The position numbers and the translations under genes were made by a program. Shown piece after piece: positions 26,116 through 33,718 of a stretch of 64,000 nucleotides of DNA. The stretch covers positions 1 to 64,000 of the forward strand of contig NZ_WBIR01000015.1 in NCBI RefSeq assembly GCF_009749395.1. Reading direction: 5' to 3'. Origin of the DNA: Agromyces salentinus. GTDB lineage: Bacteria; Actinomycetota; Actinomycetes; Actinomycetales; Microbacteriaceae. The notes beneath the pieces were generated by a model that did not search any database, was not told where the DNA came from, and saw nothing but the letters and a program-made list of their open reading frames with translations. Numbering within the stretch: position 1 is the stretch's first letter; every line of letters begins with the position of its first letter.

Positions 26116-26189
26116 TGCTCCCGCTGGGACTCGAACCCAGACTGAGGCGAGTTTAAGTCGCCTGCCTCTGCCGATTGGGCTACGGGAGC
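26116..26189 (-). tRNA. tRNA with UAA anticodon and short variable loop (Leu-UAA-like)
   Basis: A 74-base cloverleaf fits well: acceptor stem GCTCCCG/CGGGAGC, T8-A9, D arm with a GCC/GGC stem, anticodon stem GGCGA/TCGCC with loop CTTAAAC, variable loop TCAGT, T arm CTGGG-TTCGAGT-CCCAG, discriminator A73. CCA is not encoded. Anticodon UAA reads UUA (leucine), yet bacterial tRNA-Leu is class II with a long variable arm, whereas this one has 5 bases. TAGGGT at 26217–26222 could be its -10. Identity as a leucine tRNA is therefore uncertain, but it looks intact rather than decayed. Confidence 0.88.
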
Positions 26190-26268
26190 TCGGCAACCGC
26201 GTGCGGTGCCGCGTCAACCCTACTTCCGGCCGGCGGCCGCGTCGCGCCCGCGACGGTCTCGGCATCCG

Positions 26269-26862
26269 TCACCAGGTGCCGACGTACTCGGAGACCGGCA
26301 GCACGGAACTGCGCACGACGGGGACCCCCCGCGAGATGGCCTGGTCGATGCGGGAGCGCAGCTCGGCCGAATCGACGCGGTAGTCGACGAAGTCGGTGTC
26401 GCTCGCGTAGACGCCGATCGGCAGGGTCAGCGCCTGGAAGAACGAGAACAGCGGGCGGAACTGGTGCTCGATGATGAGCGAGTGGCGGTCGCTGCCGCCC
26501 GTGGCCGCGAGGAGCACGGGCTTGTCGATCAGCGCGTACTGCCCGACGAAGTCGAAGACGTGCTTGAAGAGGCCGGTGAACGAGGCCCGGTACACCGGGC
26601 TCGCGACGATGAGCAGCGTCGCCGACTCGATGCGGCGCAGGGCCGCCTCGGCGGTCGGCGGAAGGGCGCCACGGTTCAGCACGCCGGCGAACTCCGGGCC
26701 GATCTCTGAGAGCTCGATGAGGTGCGTCTCGACCTCGAGGTCGCTGCCGGGAGTCGGGCAGAGGGCGGCCGCGAATCCGTCGAGGATCTCGCGGGCGAGG
26801 ACCGTGGTCTTCGAGGGTGCATGCAGGCTTCCGGAGACGGCGACGATGGTGATGGTAGGCAT
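26269..26862 (-). CDS. NAD(P)H-dependent FMN reductase (MsuE/SsuE-type)
   Basis: A 197-residue flavodoxin-fold reductase with the FMN-phosphate loop SGSLHAPSKT (about 10–19) and SPVYRASFTGLFKHVFDF (about 87–104), the MsuE/SsuE pattern. It supplies reduced FMN to two-component monooxygenases. The ATG has TAGCGT 6 bases upstream (26869–26874), so it is leaderless. It is divergent from three luciferase-like monooxygenase genes, its obvious partners. Confidence 0.88.
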   Translation of the reverse strand: MPTITIVAVSGSLHAPSKTTVLAREILDGFAAALCPTPGSDLEVETHLIELSEIGPEFAGVLNRGALPPTAEAALRRIESATLLIVASPVYRASFTGLFKHVFDFVGQYALIDKPVLLAATGGSDRHSLIIEHQFRPLFSFFQALTLPIGVYASDTDFVDYRVDSAELRSRIDQAISRGVPVVRSSVLPVSEYVGTW

Positions 26863-26868
26863 GCAGCG

Positions 26869-26874
26869 ACGCTA
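26869..26874 (-). promoter_or_regulatory. -10 box of leaderless FMN reductase gene
   Basis: TAGCGT on the minus strand, six bases before the ATG at 26862. The 248-base divergent region (26863–27110) also carries structured sequence listed separately. Confidence 0.5.
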
Positions 26875-26942
26875 AACCCGATCGATTCGGTCGGAAAGCG
26901 GTGACGACGCACGCGGTAAGCGAGCGCAACCTGCCTTCACAG

Positions 26943-27050
26943 TGGGTCGTGCGCGGTCATCACGGCAGCGCTCGGGGGGAGCGAGTGCGACGACCCGTGA
27001 CACGTCGGTGGCGACGTCCCGTGTCGCCCCGTGAAGGCATGTTGCGAAGA
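26943..27050 (+). promoter_or_regulatory. Structured region upstream of the monooxygenase operon
   Basis: Three nested or adjacent stems are visible: GGGTCGT with ACGACCC enclosing CGCTC-GGGGG-GAGCG, then GACACG with CGTGTC around 27000–27035. It lies 60–170 bases before the ATG at 27111. It matches no riboswitch consensus that I can recall (SAM, cobalamin and FMN were considered). It may be a cis-regulatory RNA or protein-binding palindromes. Confidence 0.3.
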
Positions 27051-27110
27051 GTTCGCGTGCATGACGGCGGCCCCTTGCGGCCCGGCCCCATCGGCTCGAA
27101 CGTGGTCGAC

Positions 27111-28334
27111 ATGACTCGACGACCCACCATCGCCGTCGCCCTCGACGGGGCCGGCTGGCACCCCGCCGCCTGGCGCGACCCCTCGGCCCTCCCGGCCGAC
27201 CTGTTCAGCCGCCGCTACTGGCGCGACCTCGTGCAGTTCGCCGAGCGGGCCGAGGTCGACTTCGTCACCATCGAGGACGCGCTCGGGCTGCAGAGCGCCA
27301 CGCTCTGGTCCTCCGACGACCGCACCGACCAGGTGCGCGGGCGCCTCGACGCACTGCTCATCGCCTCCTTCCTCGCCCCTGTCACGAGTCGCATCGGCCT
27401 CGTGCCAACGGTCACGACCACCCACACCGAGCCGTTCCACGTCGCGACCGGCCTGCAGACGCTGGACTTCGCGAGCCGCGGCCGCGCCGGCTGGCGGCCC
27501 CAGCTCTCGGGTTCGCCGCACGAGGCCGCGCACTTCGGGCGTCGCACGGTGCCGCCCGTCGACGTCGAGGCGCTGCTCTCCGGCGACTCCGAGCAGATCC
27601 GCGCCGGGTTCGACGAGGCGCGCGACGTCGTCGAGGTCGTCCGCCGCCTGTGGGACAGCTGGGAGGACGACGCGATCATCCGGGATGCTGCGACGGGCCG
27701 GTTCATCGACCGCGAGAAGATCCACGGGGCCGAGTTCTCCGGCGAATGGTTCGACGTGAAGGGCGCCTCGATCGTGCCGCGCTCGCCGCAGGGCCAGCCG
27801 CTCGTCGCGGTGCTCGCCCACCAGACGATCCCGTACGAGCTCGCCGCGACGAGCGCCGACCTCGTCTTCGTCACCCCGCACGACGACGCCCAGTCGGTCT
27901 CGATCCTCGCGGAGGTCCGCGAGGCCGAGGCACGCACCGGCCGAACCGGTCGGGCGCTCTCGGTGCTCGCCGAGGTGCTGGTCGTGCTGGAGTCGACGCC
28001 GGCGGCCGCGCGTGCCGCGCTCGAACGGCTCGACGAGCGGAACGGATCGCCCGTGGCATCCGACGCCCTCGTCTTCGCCGGCACGCCCGAGCAGCTACTC
28101 GAGCGCATCCACGGCTGGACCGCCCTCGGCTACGACGGCGTGCGCATCCGCCCGGCCCGCCTGCCCCGCGACCTCGAGCAGCTCGCGGAGTGGGTGCTTC
28201 CCGCACTCCCCCGAGCGGATGCCGCGGGCGCCACCCTGCGCGAACGGCTCGGCTTCGAGCTGCCCGAAAACCGCTACACCGCTGCTGCTGCCGGCGGCGC
28301 CGCGGCCGCACGAACAAACGAGGAGGTCGCCTGA
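27111..28334 (+). CDS. LLM class flavin-dependent monooxygenase 1
   Basis: A luciferase-like (bacterial luciferase/alkanesulfonate monooxygenase fold) protein of 407 residues, using reduced FMN and O2. Family features are FVTIEDALGLQ near the N-terminus, SRIGLVPTVTTTHTEPFHVATGLQTLDFASRGRAGW in the middle, and a C-terminal barrel ending in GVRIRPARLPRDLEQL. The ATG at 27111 is chosen because homology begins at TRRPTIAVAL; no strong ribosome site is visible. Its stop overlaps the next gene (TGATG). Confidence 0.85.
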   Translation: MTRRPTIAVALDGAGWHPAAWRDPSALPADLFSRRYWRDLVQFAERAEVDFVTIEDALGLQSATLWSSDDRTDQVRGRLDALLIASFLAPVTSRIGLVPTVTTTHTEPFHVATGLQTLDFASRGRAGWRPQLSGSPHEAAHFGRRTVPPVDVEALLSGDSEQIRAGFDEARDVVEVVRRLWDSWEDDAIIRDAATGRFIDREKIHGAEFSGEWFDVKGASIVPRSPQGQPLVAVLAHQTIPYELAATSADLVFVTPHDDAQSVSILAEVREAEARTGRTGRALSVLAEVLVVLESTPAAARAALERLDERNGSPVASDALVFAGTPEQLLERIHGWTALGYDGVRIRPARLPRDLEQLAEWVLPALPRADAAGATLRERLGFELPENRYTAAAAGGAAAARTNEEVA

Positions 28335-29731
28335 TGCCCGCCACCAAGCGCCAGGTGCACCTGGCCGCCCACTTCCCGGGTGTGAACAGCACGACGCTCT
28401 GGGCCGACCCGCTGCACCGCAGCCAGATCGACTTCACCGCGTTCGAACACTTCGCCCGGACCGCCGAGCGCGGCCGCTTCGACTTCCTGTTCCTGGCGGA
28501 GGGCCTGCGGCTGCGCGAGCACAAGGGACAGCTGCACGAGCTCGACGTCGTCGGCCGCCCGAACACGCTCGCCGTGCTCGCCGCGCTCGCCGCCGTGACC
28601 GAACACGTCGGCCTCGTCGGCACGCTGAACTCGACCTTCAACGAGCCGTACGAGCTCGCGAGGCAGCTCTCGACGCTCGACCACCTCTCCGACGGGCGCG
28701 CCGGATGGAACGTCGTGACGAGCTCCGACGCGTTCCATGGTGCGAACTTCCGCCGCGGCGGGTACCTCGACCACGCCGACCGCTACCACCGGGCAAACGA
28801 GTTCGTGAGCCTCGCCAAGGAGCTCTGGGACAGCTGGTCCTCCGACGCCATCGCGGCGGATCGCGCCTCCGGGCGATTCCTCGCCGACGCTGCCGACGAG
28901 GCCGGTGCCTTCGCGCATCGCGGCGCGCAGTTCGACGTGCGGGGGCGCTTCACGACGCCTGCGAGTCCCCAGCGCTACCCCGTGATCGTGCAAGCAGGCG
29001 ACTCGACGGACGGACGCGATTTCGCCTCGGAGCACGCCGAGGTGATCTTCTCCAGGCACAGCGCCTTCGACGAGGCCCAGGCGTTCTATGCCGACGTGAA
29101 GGGCCGGCTCGCCGGCTGGGGTCGCACCGAGGACTCCCTCAAGATCCTGCCGGCCGTCACGTTCGCGATCGGCGACTCGCAGGCCGAGGCCGAGGAGGTC
29201 GCACGGGAGATCTCGCTCGCCCAAGTCACGCCGCGCAACGCGATCACGGCGCTCGAGCAGCTCTGGGGCACCGACCTGACGGGCTACGACGCCGACGGGC
29301 CGCTGCCGGCGTTCGACCCGGGCGAGGGCCCGGCCGACACGGTCGCGGGCACGATCACGAAGGGCTGGGCGCCGCGCTTTCCGAACGCCGTACAGATCGC
29401 CAGGGCCTGGCGCGCGCAGTCCGAGGCCGAGGGCCTCTCCATCCGCGAGCTCGTCATCAAGGTGGCCGGGCGCCAGTCGTTCATCGGCACGCCCTCCCAC
29501 ATCGCCGCCGAACTCGACCGCTACGTGCAGGAGCGCGCGACCGACGGCTTCGTCGTCGTCGGCACGACCTCGCCGCACGGCCTCGACGCCTTCGCCGACC
29601 GCGTCGTGCCCGAACTGCAGGCGCGCGGTGTGTACCGCACGGAGTACGAACCCGGCGCGACCCTCCGGCAGAACCTCGAACTGCCCGAGCCCGGCGCCCG
29701 CGTGGCCGAGGAGGTGCGTCGTGTCGGCTGA
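28334..29731 (+). CDS. NtaA/DmoA-type FMN-dependent monooxygenase 2
   Basis: A 465-residue member of the NtaA/SnaA/DszA (DmoA) branch. The N-terminal block HLAAHFPGVNSTTLWADP, then HVGLVGTLNSTFNEPYELARQ, GRAGWNVVTS and FRRGGYLDHADRYHRANEF are characteristic. This branch includes nitrilotriacetate, dibenzothiophene-sulfone and dimethylsulfide monooxygenases and YxeK-like C–S or C–N cleaving enzymes. AGGAGG lies before the ATG and the gene overlaps its neighbours on both sides. Confidence 0.9.
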   Translation: MPATKRQVHLAAHFPGVNSTTLWADPLHRSQIDFTAFEHFARTAERGRFDFLFLAEGLRLREHKGQLHELDVVGRPNTLAVLAALAAVTEHVGLVGTLNSTFNEPYELARQLSTLDHLSDGRAGWNVVTSSDAFHGANFRRGGYLDHADRYHRANEFVSLAKELWDSWSSDAIAADRASGRFLADAADEAGAFAHRGAQFDVRGRFTTPASPQRYPVIVQAGDSTDGRDFASEHAEVIFSRHSAFDEAQAFYADVKGRLAGWGRTEDSLKILPAVTFAIGDSQAEAEEVAREISLAQVTPRNAITALEQLWGTDLTGYDADGPLPAFDPGEGPADTVAGTITKGWAPRFPNAVQIARAWRAQSEAEGLSIRELVIKVAGRQSFIGTPSHIAAELDRYVQERATDGFVVVGTTSPHGLDAFADRVVPELQARGVYRTEYEPGATLRQNLELPEPGARVAEEVRRVG

Positions 29732-31100
29732 GCCGCGGCCGCCCGCTCGCCGCGTCCCGCTCGCCGTGCTCGACCTCGTGCCGATCGCCCAGGCCTCGAA
29801 CGCGGGCGAGGCGCTGCACCGCTCGATCGACCTCGCGCGCCGGGCGGAGTCGTTCGGTTACGCGCGCTACTGGCTCGCCGAGCACCACCTGAACCCCGGC
29901 GTCGCGGGAGCCGCACCGCACACGTTCCTCGGCATCGTCGCGGCCTCGACCGAGCACATCCGCGTCGGCACCGCCGCGACGATCCTCGGCAACTACGAGC
30001 CGCTCCAGGTCGCCGAGGCATTCGGCACGGTCGCGGCGCTCTGGCCGGGCCGGGTCGATCTCGGACTCGGGCGCAGTGGGATCCCGCCCGCGAAGCCGGC
30101 GGCGGATGTCCCGCAGACGGTCGGCGCCGCCCAGCCTGCCGCCCCAGTGCTGCCGCCCGCTGTGCCCGACGCGGCTGCGGCTGCGGCTGCGGCTGCGGCT
30201 GCGGCTGCGTCGGAGTCGACGACGATCGCCCCGAACGCGGTCGTCGACGGGCTGGTGGTGCCGCCGCAGCGTCCGTTCGCCTTCGATCGGGCACGGTTCG
30301 CCCTGCAGGCGAGGCTCCTCGGACGCACGATCGGGGACGCGGGCCGGTTCGCGGACGACGTCGAGGCGCTCCGCGACTTCTTCCAGGGCCCGGTGCGCTA
30401 CGAGGACGACGACCGGCCCGACGGGGTGACCGTGCAGGCGCAGCCGGCCACGGGCAACCCGGTCGAGCTCTGGGTGCACGGCTCGAGCGCGGGCGAGAGC
30501 GCACGGCTTGCCGGCGCCCTCGGGCTGCGCTTCGGCGCGAACTACCACGTCGCGCCGAGCGGCGTGCTCGCGGCCGTCGCCGAGTACCGCGCGCACTTCC
30601 GGCCCTCGGCGGAACTGGCGCGGCCCCACACGATCGTCTCGGTCGACGTGGTCGTTGCCCCGACCGACGCGGATGCCCGCCGGCTCGCGAGCGGGTACGC
30701 GGAGTGGGTCCTCTCGATCCGGGAGGGCCAGGGTGCGCTGCCGTATCCGAGCCCCGAGGACGCGACGCCCGACGCCCGACTCTCCAGCGCTGAGCGCGAG
30801 GCCGTGCAGGACCGCCTCGACACCCGTTTCGTGGGCTCGCCCGCGAGCGTCGTCGCCCACCTCGAGACGCTGCAGCGGGCGACGGGGGCGGATGAACTGC
30901 TCGTCACGACGATCACGCACGACCACGACGCCCGCGTCAGGTCGTACCGGCTGCTCGCCGAGGCGTGGGGAGCCATCGCGTCGTCGGCCGAGGCATCCGG
31001 CGCCGGGTACCCGGCCACCGTCGCGGCCGTGAATCGCGACGAGCGAGCGGATGCCGCGGGCGAACGCTCCGAGCTCGCGGGCGCCCCAGCCGGGGCGTGA
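29721..31100 (+). CDS. LLM class oxidoreductase 3 (MsnO8-type) with poly-Ala insert
   Basis: A luciferase-like protein of 459 residues. The N-terminus (VPLAVLDLVPIAQA, then RYWLAEHHLNPGVAG, GRVDLGLGRSG) marks the MsnO8-type branch, usually about 330–370 residues long. The extra length is mainly an insertion at about 120–175 that contains 13 consecutive alanines encoded by a hexanucleotide repeat. The GTG start overlaps the preceding gene by 11 bases; GAGGAGGTG lies about 12 bases before it. It ends the three-monooxygenase operon. Confidence 0.85.
   Translation: MSAEPRPPARRVPLAVLDLVPIAQASNAGEALHRSIDLARRAESFGYARYWLAEHHLNPGVAGAAPHTFLGIVAASTEHIRVGTAATILGNYEPLQVAEAFGTVAALWPGRVDLGLGRSGIPPAKPAADVPQTVGAAQPAAPVLPPAVPDAAAAAAAAAAAAASESTTIAPNAVVDGLVVPPQRPFAFDRARFALQARLLGRTIGDAGRFADDVEALRDFFQGPVRYEDDDRPDGVTVQAQPATGNPVELWVHGSSAGESARLAGALGLRFGANYHVAPSGVLAAVAEYRAHFRPSAELARPHTIVSVDVVVAPTDADARRLASGYAEWVLSIREGQGALPYPSPEDATPDARLSSAEREAVQDRLDTRFVGSPASVVAHLETLQRATGADELLVTTITHDHDARVRSYRLLAEAWGAIASSAEASGAGYPATVAAVNRDERADAAGERSELAGAPAGA
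30171..30209 (+). repeat. GCGGCT hexanucleotide tandem repeat
   Basis: Six perfect GCGGCT units plus GCG inside the LLM 3 gene, encoding 13 alanines. Copy-number changes keep the reading frame, so the tract can vary in length without breaking the protein. Confidence 0.9.
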
Positions 31101-31389
31101 TTGCCGCGACGCACGGCGCGCGAGTCGGTGCCCGGCCCACCAAGCCCGGCAACCTGACCACCGTGCGCGAGGACTTCGGGGGACGGCCTGCCCGGTCGAC
31201 GTCCAGCGCACGTTCGAATGAGCACCCTCGAGTGAGCTCCCCGGCATCCCAGGCATTCCCGGCTCGACGGGATCGCATGTCCGGGCGCCTGCCCGCCCTC
31301 GGCGTGGCGACCGATGTCGTCACGGTCGCCGCCTCCCGCCCGTCGGGACGCGCCGCCGGCGGCGGACCCGCCCCGGTGAACGTGCACGG

Positions 31390-31641
31390 TCAGGTTCTGG
31401 AAGACCGCCACAGCAGCGGCGCCGTCGTGACCAGGAGGAGGAGGAACAGCGGCTGCGTGATGAGCCCGGGGCCGACCGCGCCCGGCACGCTCAGCGCCAC
31501 CGACCAGTTCACCGCGACGTCGACGACCATGACGGCACAGCCGGCCACGATGCCGGCTCGACGTCGCACGAGGAGCAGGACGACGACCACCGGGTCGACG
31601 ACCGTGAGCGAGATCCAGAACACGCGGACCCACGTGGGCAT
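31390..31641 (-). CDS. Hypothetical small membrane protein
   Basis: An 83-residue, strongly hydrophobic frame with about three spans (VRVFWISLTVVDPVVVVLLLV; IVAGCAVMVVDVAVNWSVAL; GLITQPLFLLLLVTTAPLLW). It resembles small DoxX-like or uncharacterised actinobacterial membrane proteins, but I do not recognise a family. The open frame continues upstream for 40 codons without ATG or GTG, so the true start is unclear. The flanking 31101–31389 (289 bases) shows nothing recognisable. Confidence 0.45.
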   Translation of the reverse strand: MPTWVRVFWISLTVVDPVVVVLLLVRRRAGIVAGCAVMVVDVAVNWSVALSVPGAVGPGLITQPLFLLLLVTTAPLLWRSSRT

Positions 31642-31768
31642 GCCGGCGTAGACGTCGACCCCCTGGGTGAGTCCGGGTCCGCGTCCGATCGGGAGTACGA
31701 CCCGGCACCGCAGAACGGCGGATGCCGCGACGCCGATCGGCCCCGCGGCATCCGCCGTCGTGCTCGCC

Positions 31769-32785
31769 CTACGGCTTGGGAAGCCCGGGCGGATTGACCT
31801 CGGAGACGTCGACCGCCTCGGTCGTGAGCGCCCACCGATCGAGGACCTCGTCGTAGGTGCCGTCGTCGATGATCGACTGGAGCACGAGCTGCACGGGCTC
31901 GACCAGGCCGTTGCCCTTCGCCGTGCCGGCCGCGATCGGCGCCGTCTCGGGCCAGCCGCCGTTCACGGTGCCGACGAGCTTCGTCTCACCGGTCGTGGCA
32001 GCGCGGTATGCGGCGGTCGCGTTCGGGCCGAAGCTCGCGTCGACGCGGCCGGACGAGAGCGCGAGGTCGGAGGCGGCCTGGTCGTCGTAGTAGACGAGCT
32101 CGGCCGGAGCCTCACCGGCCTCCTCGAGCTCGAGGTTCCAGGCGAGGAGGATCTTCTCCTGGTTCGTACCGGAGCCGACGACGATCTTCAGGCCGGAGAT
32201 GTCCTCCGCACCCTCGATCGCGTCGATGTCGCTCTCGGCCTGCACGTAGAAGCCGAGGAGGTCCTGCCGGTAGCTCGCGAAGTCGTAGAGCTCCTTGCGC
32301 TCCTCGGTGACCGTCACGTTCGAGGCGACGAGGTCGTACTTGCCCGACTGGATCCCGAGGGGCCAGTCGGCCCAGTTGACGGCGACCGGGTTGTACTCCA
32401 GGCCGAGGCCGTCGGCGATCAGCGCACCGAAGTCCGCCTCGGTGCCGATGACGGTGGCGTCGTCATCGGAGGCGAGCACGCCGAGGGGGGCCGCGAACGG
32501 CGAGATCGCGACGGTGAGCTTGCCGGCCTCGATCGGGGCGAACCCCGAGGCCTCGAGCGCGTCGACGGCGGCCTGCACCGGTTCGATCGTGGGCCGGTCC
32601 GCCGCGTTCTGCGAGGTGAGGTCGAACTGCGACGCCGCCGCCACCTGCTCCTCGGTGGTTCCCTTCGCGTCGTCGGCCGCGGCCGAGTTGCCCGCGCTGA
32701 CGGCCCAGACGATGCCGCCGCCGATGAGGGCCACCGCCGCGACGCCGGCGACGATCACCCCGACCTGCTTCTTGTTGATTGCCAT
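31769..32785 (-). CDS. Polar amino acid ABC transporter substrate-binding protein
   Basis: A 338-residue type II periplasmic-binding-fold protein (SBP_bac_3; GLEYNPVAVNWADWPLGIQSGKYDLVASNVTVTEERKELYDF is typical). The N-terminus is basic then hydrophobic (about 8–31) but lacks a lipobox cysteine, so it may be anchored by an uncleaved segment or cleaved by signal peptidase I at AVSAGNSAAA. It is downstream of the permease and ATPase genes in the same operon, 108 bases after the ATPase start region. Ligand probably an amino acid or cystine-like compound. Confidence 0.9.
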   Translation of the reverse strand: MAINKKQVGVIVAGVAAVALIGGGIVWAVSAGNSAAADDAKGTTEEQVAAASQFDLTSQNAADRPTIEPVQAAVDALEASGFAPIEAGKLTVAISPFAAPLGVLASDDDATVIGTEADFGALIADGLGLEYNPVAVNWADWPLGIQSGKYDLVASNVTVTEERKELYDFASYRQDLLGFYVQAESDIDAIEGAEDISGLKIVVGSGTNQEKILLAWNLELEEAGEAPAELVYYDDQAASDLALSSGRVDASFGPNATAAYRAATTGETKLVGTVNGGWPETAPIAAGTAKGNGLVEPVQLVLQSIIDDGTYDEVLDRWALTTEAVDVSEVNPPGLPKP

Positions 32786-32893
32786 GACGTGACTCTCCTA
32801 GTGTTGTGCCTGTCCGATGGCCGGGTCGGTTCTCGGATCACCCGGTGCGGCACCGCAGATGCCGCACCGGGTCCTGCTCGCCGGGGTGCTCGG

Positions 32894-33718
32894 TCAGAGC
32901 ACCTTCGCGAGGAAGTCCCTGGTGCGCGGATGCCGCGGTCGGTGCAGCACCTGGCCCGGCGGTCCCTGCTCGAGGATCTCGCCGTGGTCGAGGAAGACGA
33001 CCCGGTCGGCGACCTCGCGCGCGAATCCGATCTCGTGCGTCACGATGATGAGCGTGGTGCCGTCCCGCGCGAGCCCCCGGATCACGTCGAGCACCTCTCC
33101 CACGAGCTCGGGGTCCAGTGCCGAGGTGGGCTCGTCGAAGAGCAGCACCTTCGGCGAGAGGGCGAGCGCCCTCGCGATCGCGACCCGCTGCTGCTGGCCC
33201 CCCGAGAGCTGGCGCGGGTAGTGACCCGCCTTGTCCGCGAGGCCGACCCTCGCCAGCAGCGCCTCGGCGAGCGAACGAGCCTCCGCACGGCTCTGGCGGC
33301 GCAGCGCGATGGGCGCCTCGATGACGTTCTCGATCGCGGTGAGGTGCGGGAAGAGGTTGAAGTTCTGGAAGACCAGGCCCACCTGCGTGCGACGCCGCAG
33401 GATCTCCGCCTCGCGCAACTCGTGGAGCACGTCGCCCTTGCGTTCGTAGCCGATGTAGCGGCCGTCGACCGTGATCGATCCCCGGTCGACGGTCTCGAGG
33501 TGGTTGATCGTGCGCAGGAGGGTCGACTTGCCCGAGCCCGACGGGCCGATGAGCGCGACGACCTGGCCCGGCTCGACGGTCAGCGAGACGTCGCGGAGCA
33601 CCTGGTTCGCACCGTACGCCTTGGAGACGTCCGTGATCTCGACGCGGCCGATGCTCGCCGGCGTGCGCGTGGCAACCTGCTGCAGGTCGAAGGAGGGAGT
33701 CAGTGTCGTCGCGGTCAT
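32894..33718 (-). CDS. Amino acid ABC transporter ATP-binding protein
   Basis: A 274-residue ABC ATPase with Walker A GPSGSGKST (about 58–66), signature LSGGQQQR, Walker B VLLFDEPTSALDP and the H-loop VTHEIGFAREVADRV, all of the GlnQ/HisP type. An N-terminal extension of about 25 residues precedes the domain. It overlaps the permease stop by ATGA. It powers import with the adjacent permease and binding protein. Confidence 0.93.
   Translation of the reverse strand: MTATTLTPSFDLQQVATRTPASIGRVEITDVSKAYGANQVLRDVSLTVEPGQVVALIGPSGSGKSTLLRTINHLETVDRGSITVDGRYIGYERKGDVLHELREAEILRRRTQVGLVFQNFNLFPHLTAIENVIEAPIALRRQSRAEARSLAEALLARVGLADKAGHYPRQLSGGQQQRVAIARALALSPKVLLFDEPTSALDPELVGEVLDVIRGLARDGTTLIIVTHEIGFAREVADRVVFLDHGEILEQGPPGQVLHRPRHPRTRDFLAKVL

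Noticed and set aside
26943..27050. SAM, cobalamin or FMN riboswitch before the monooxygenase operon
   Set aside because: The conserved core sequences of those classes that I can recall are absent; only generic stems remain, so it is listed as an unassigned structured region.
31101..31389. Additional small genes between the LLM operon and the membrane protein
   Set aside because: The open frames are short, Arg/Pro/Ser-rich and have no ribosome site or recognisable domain.
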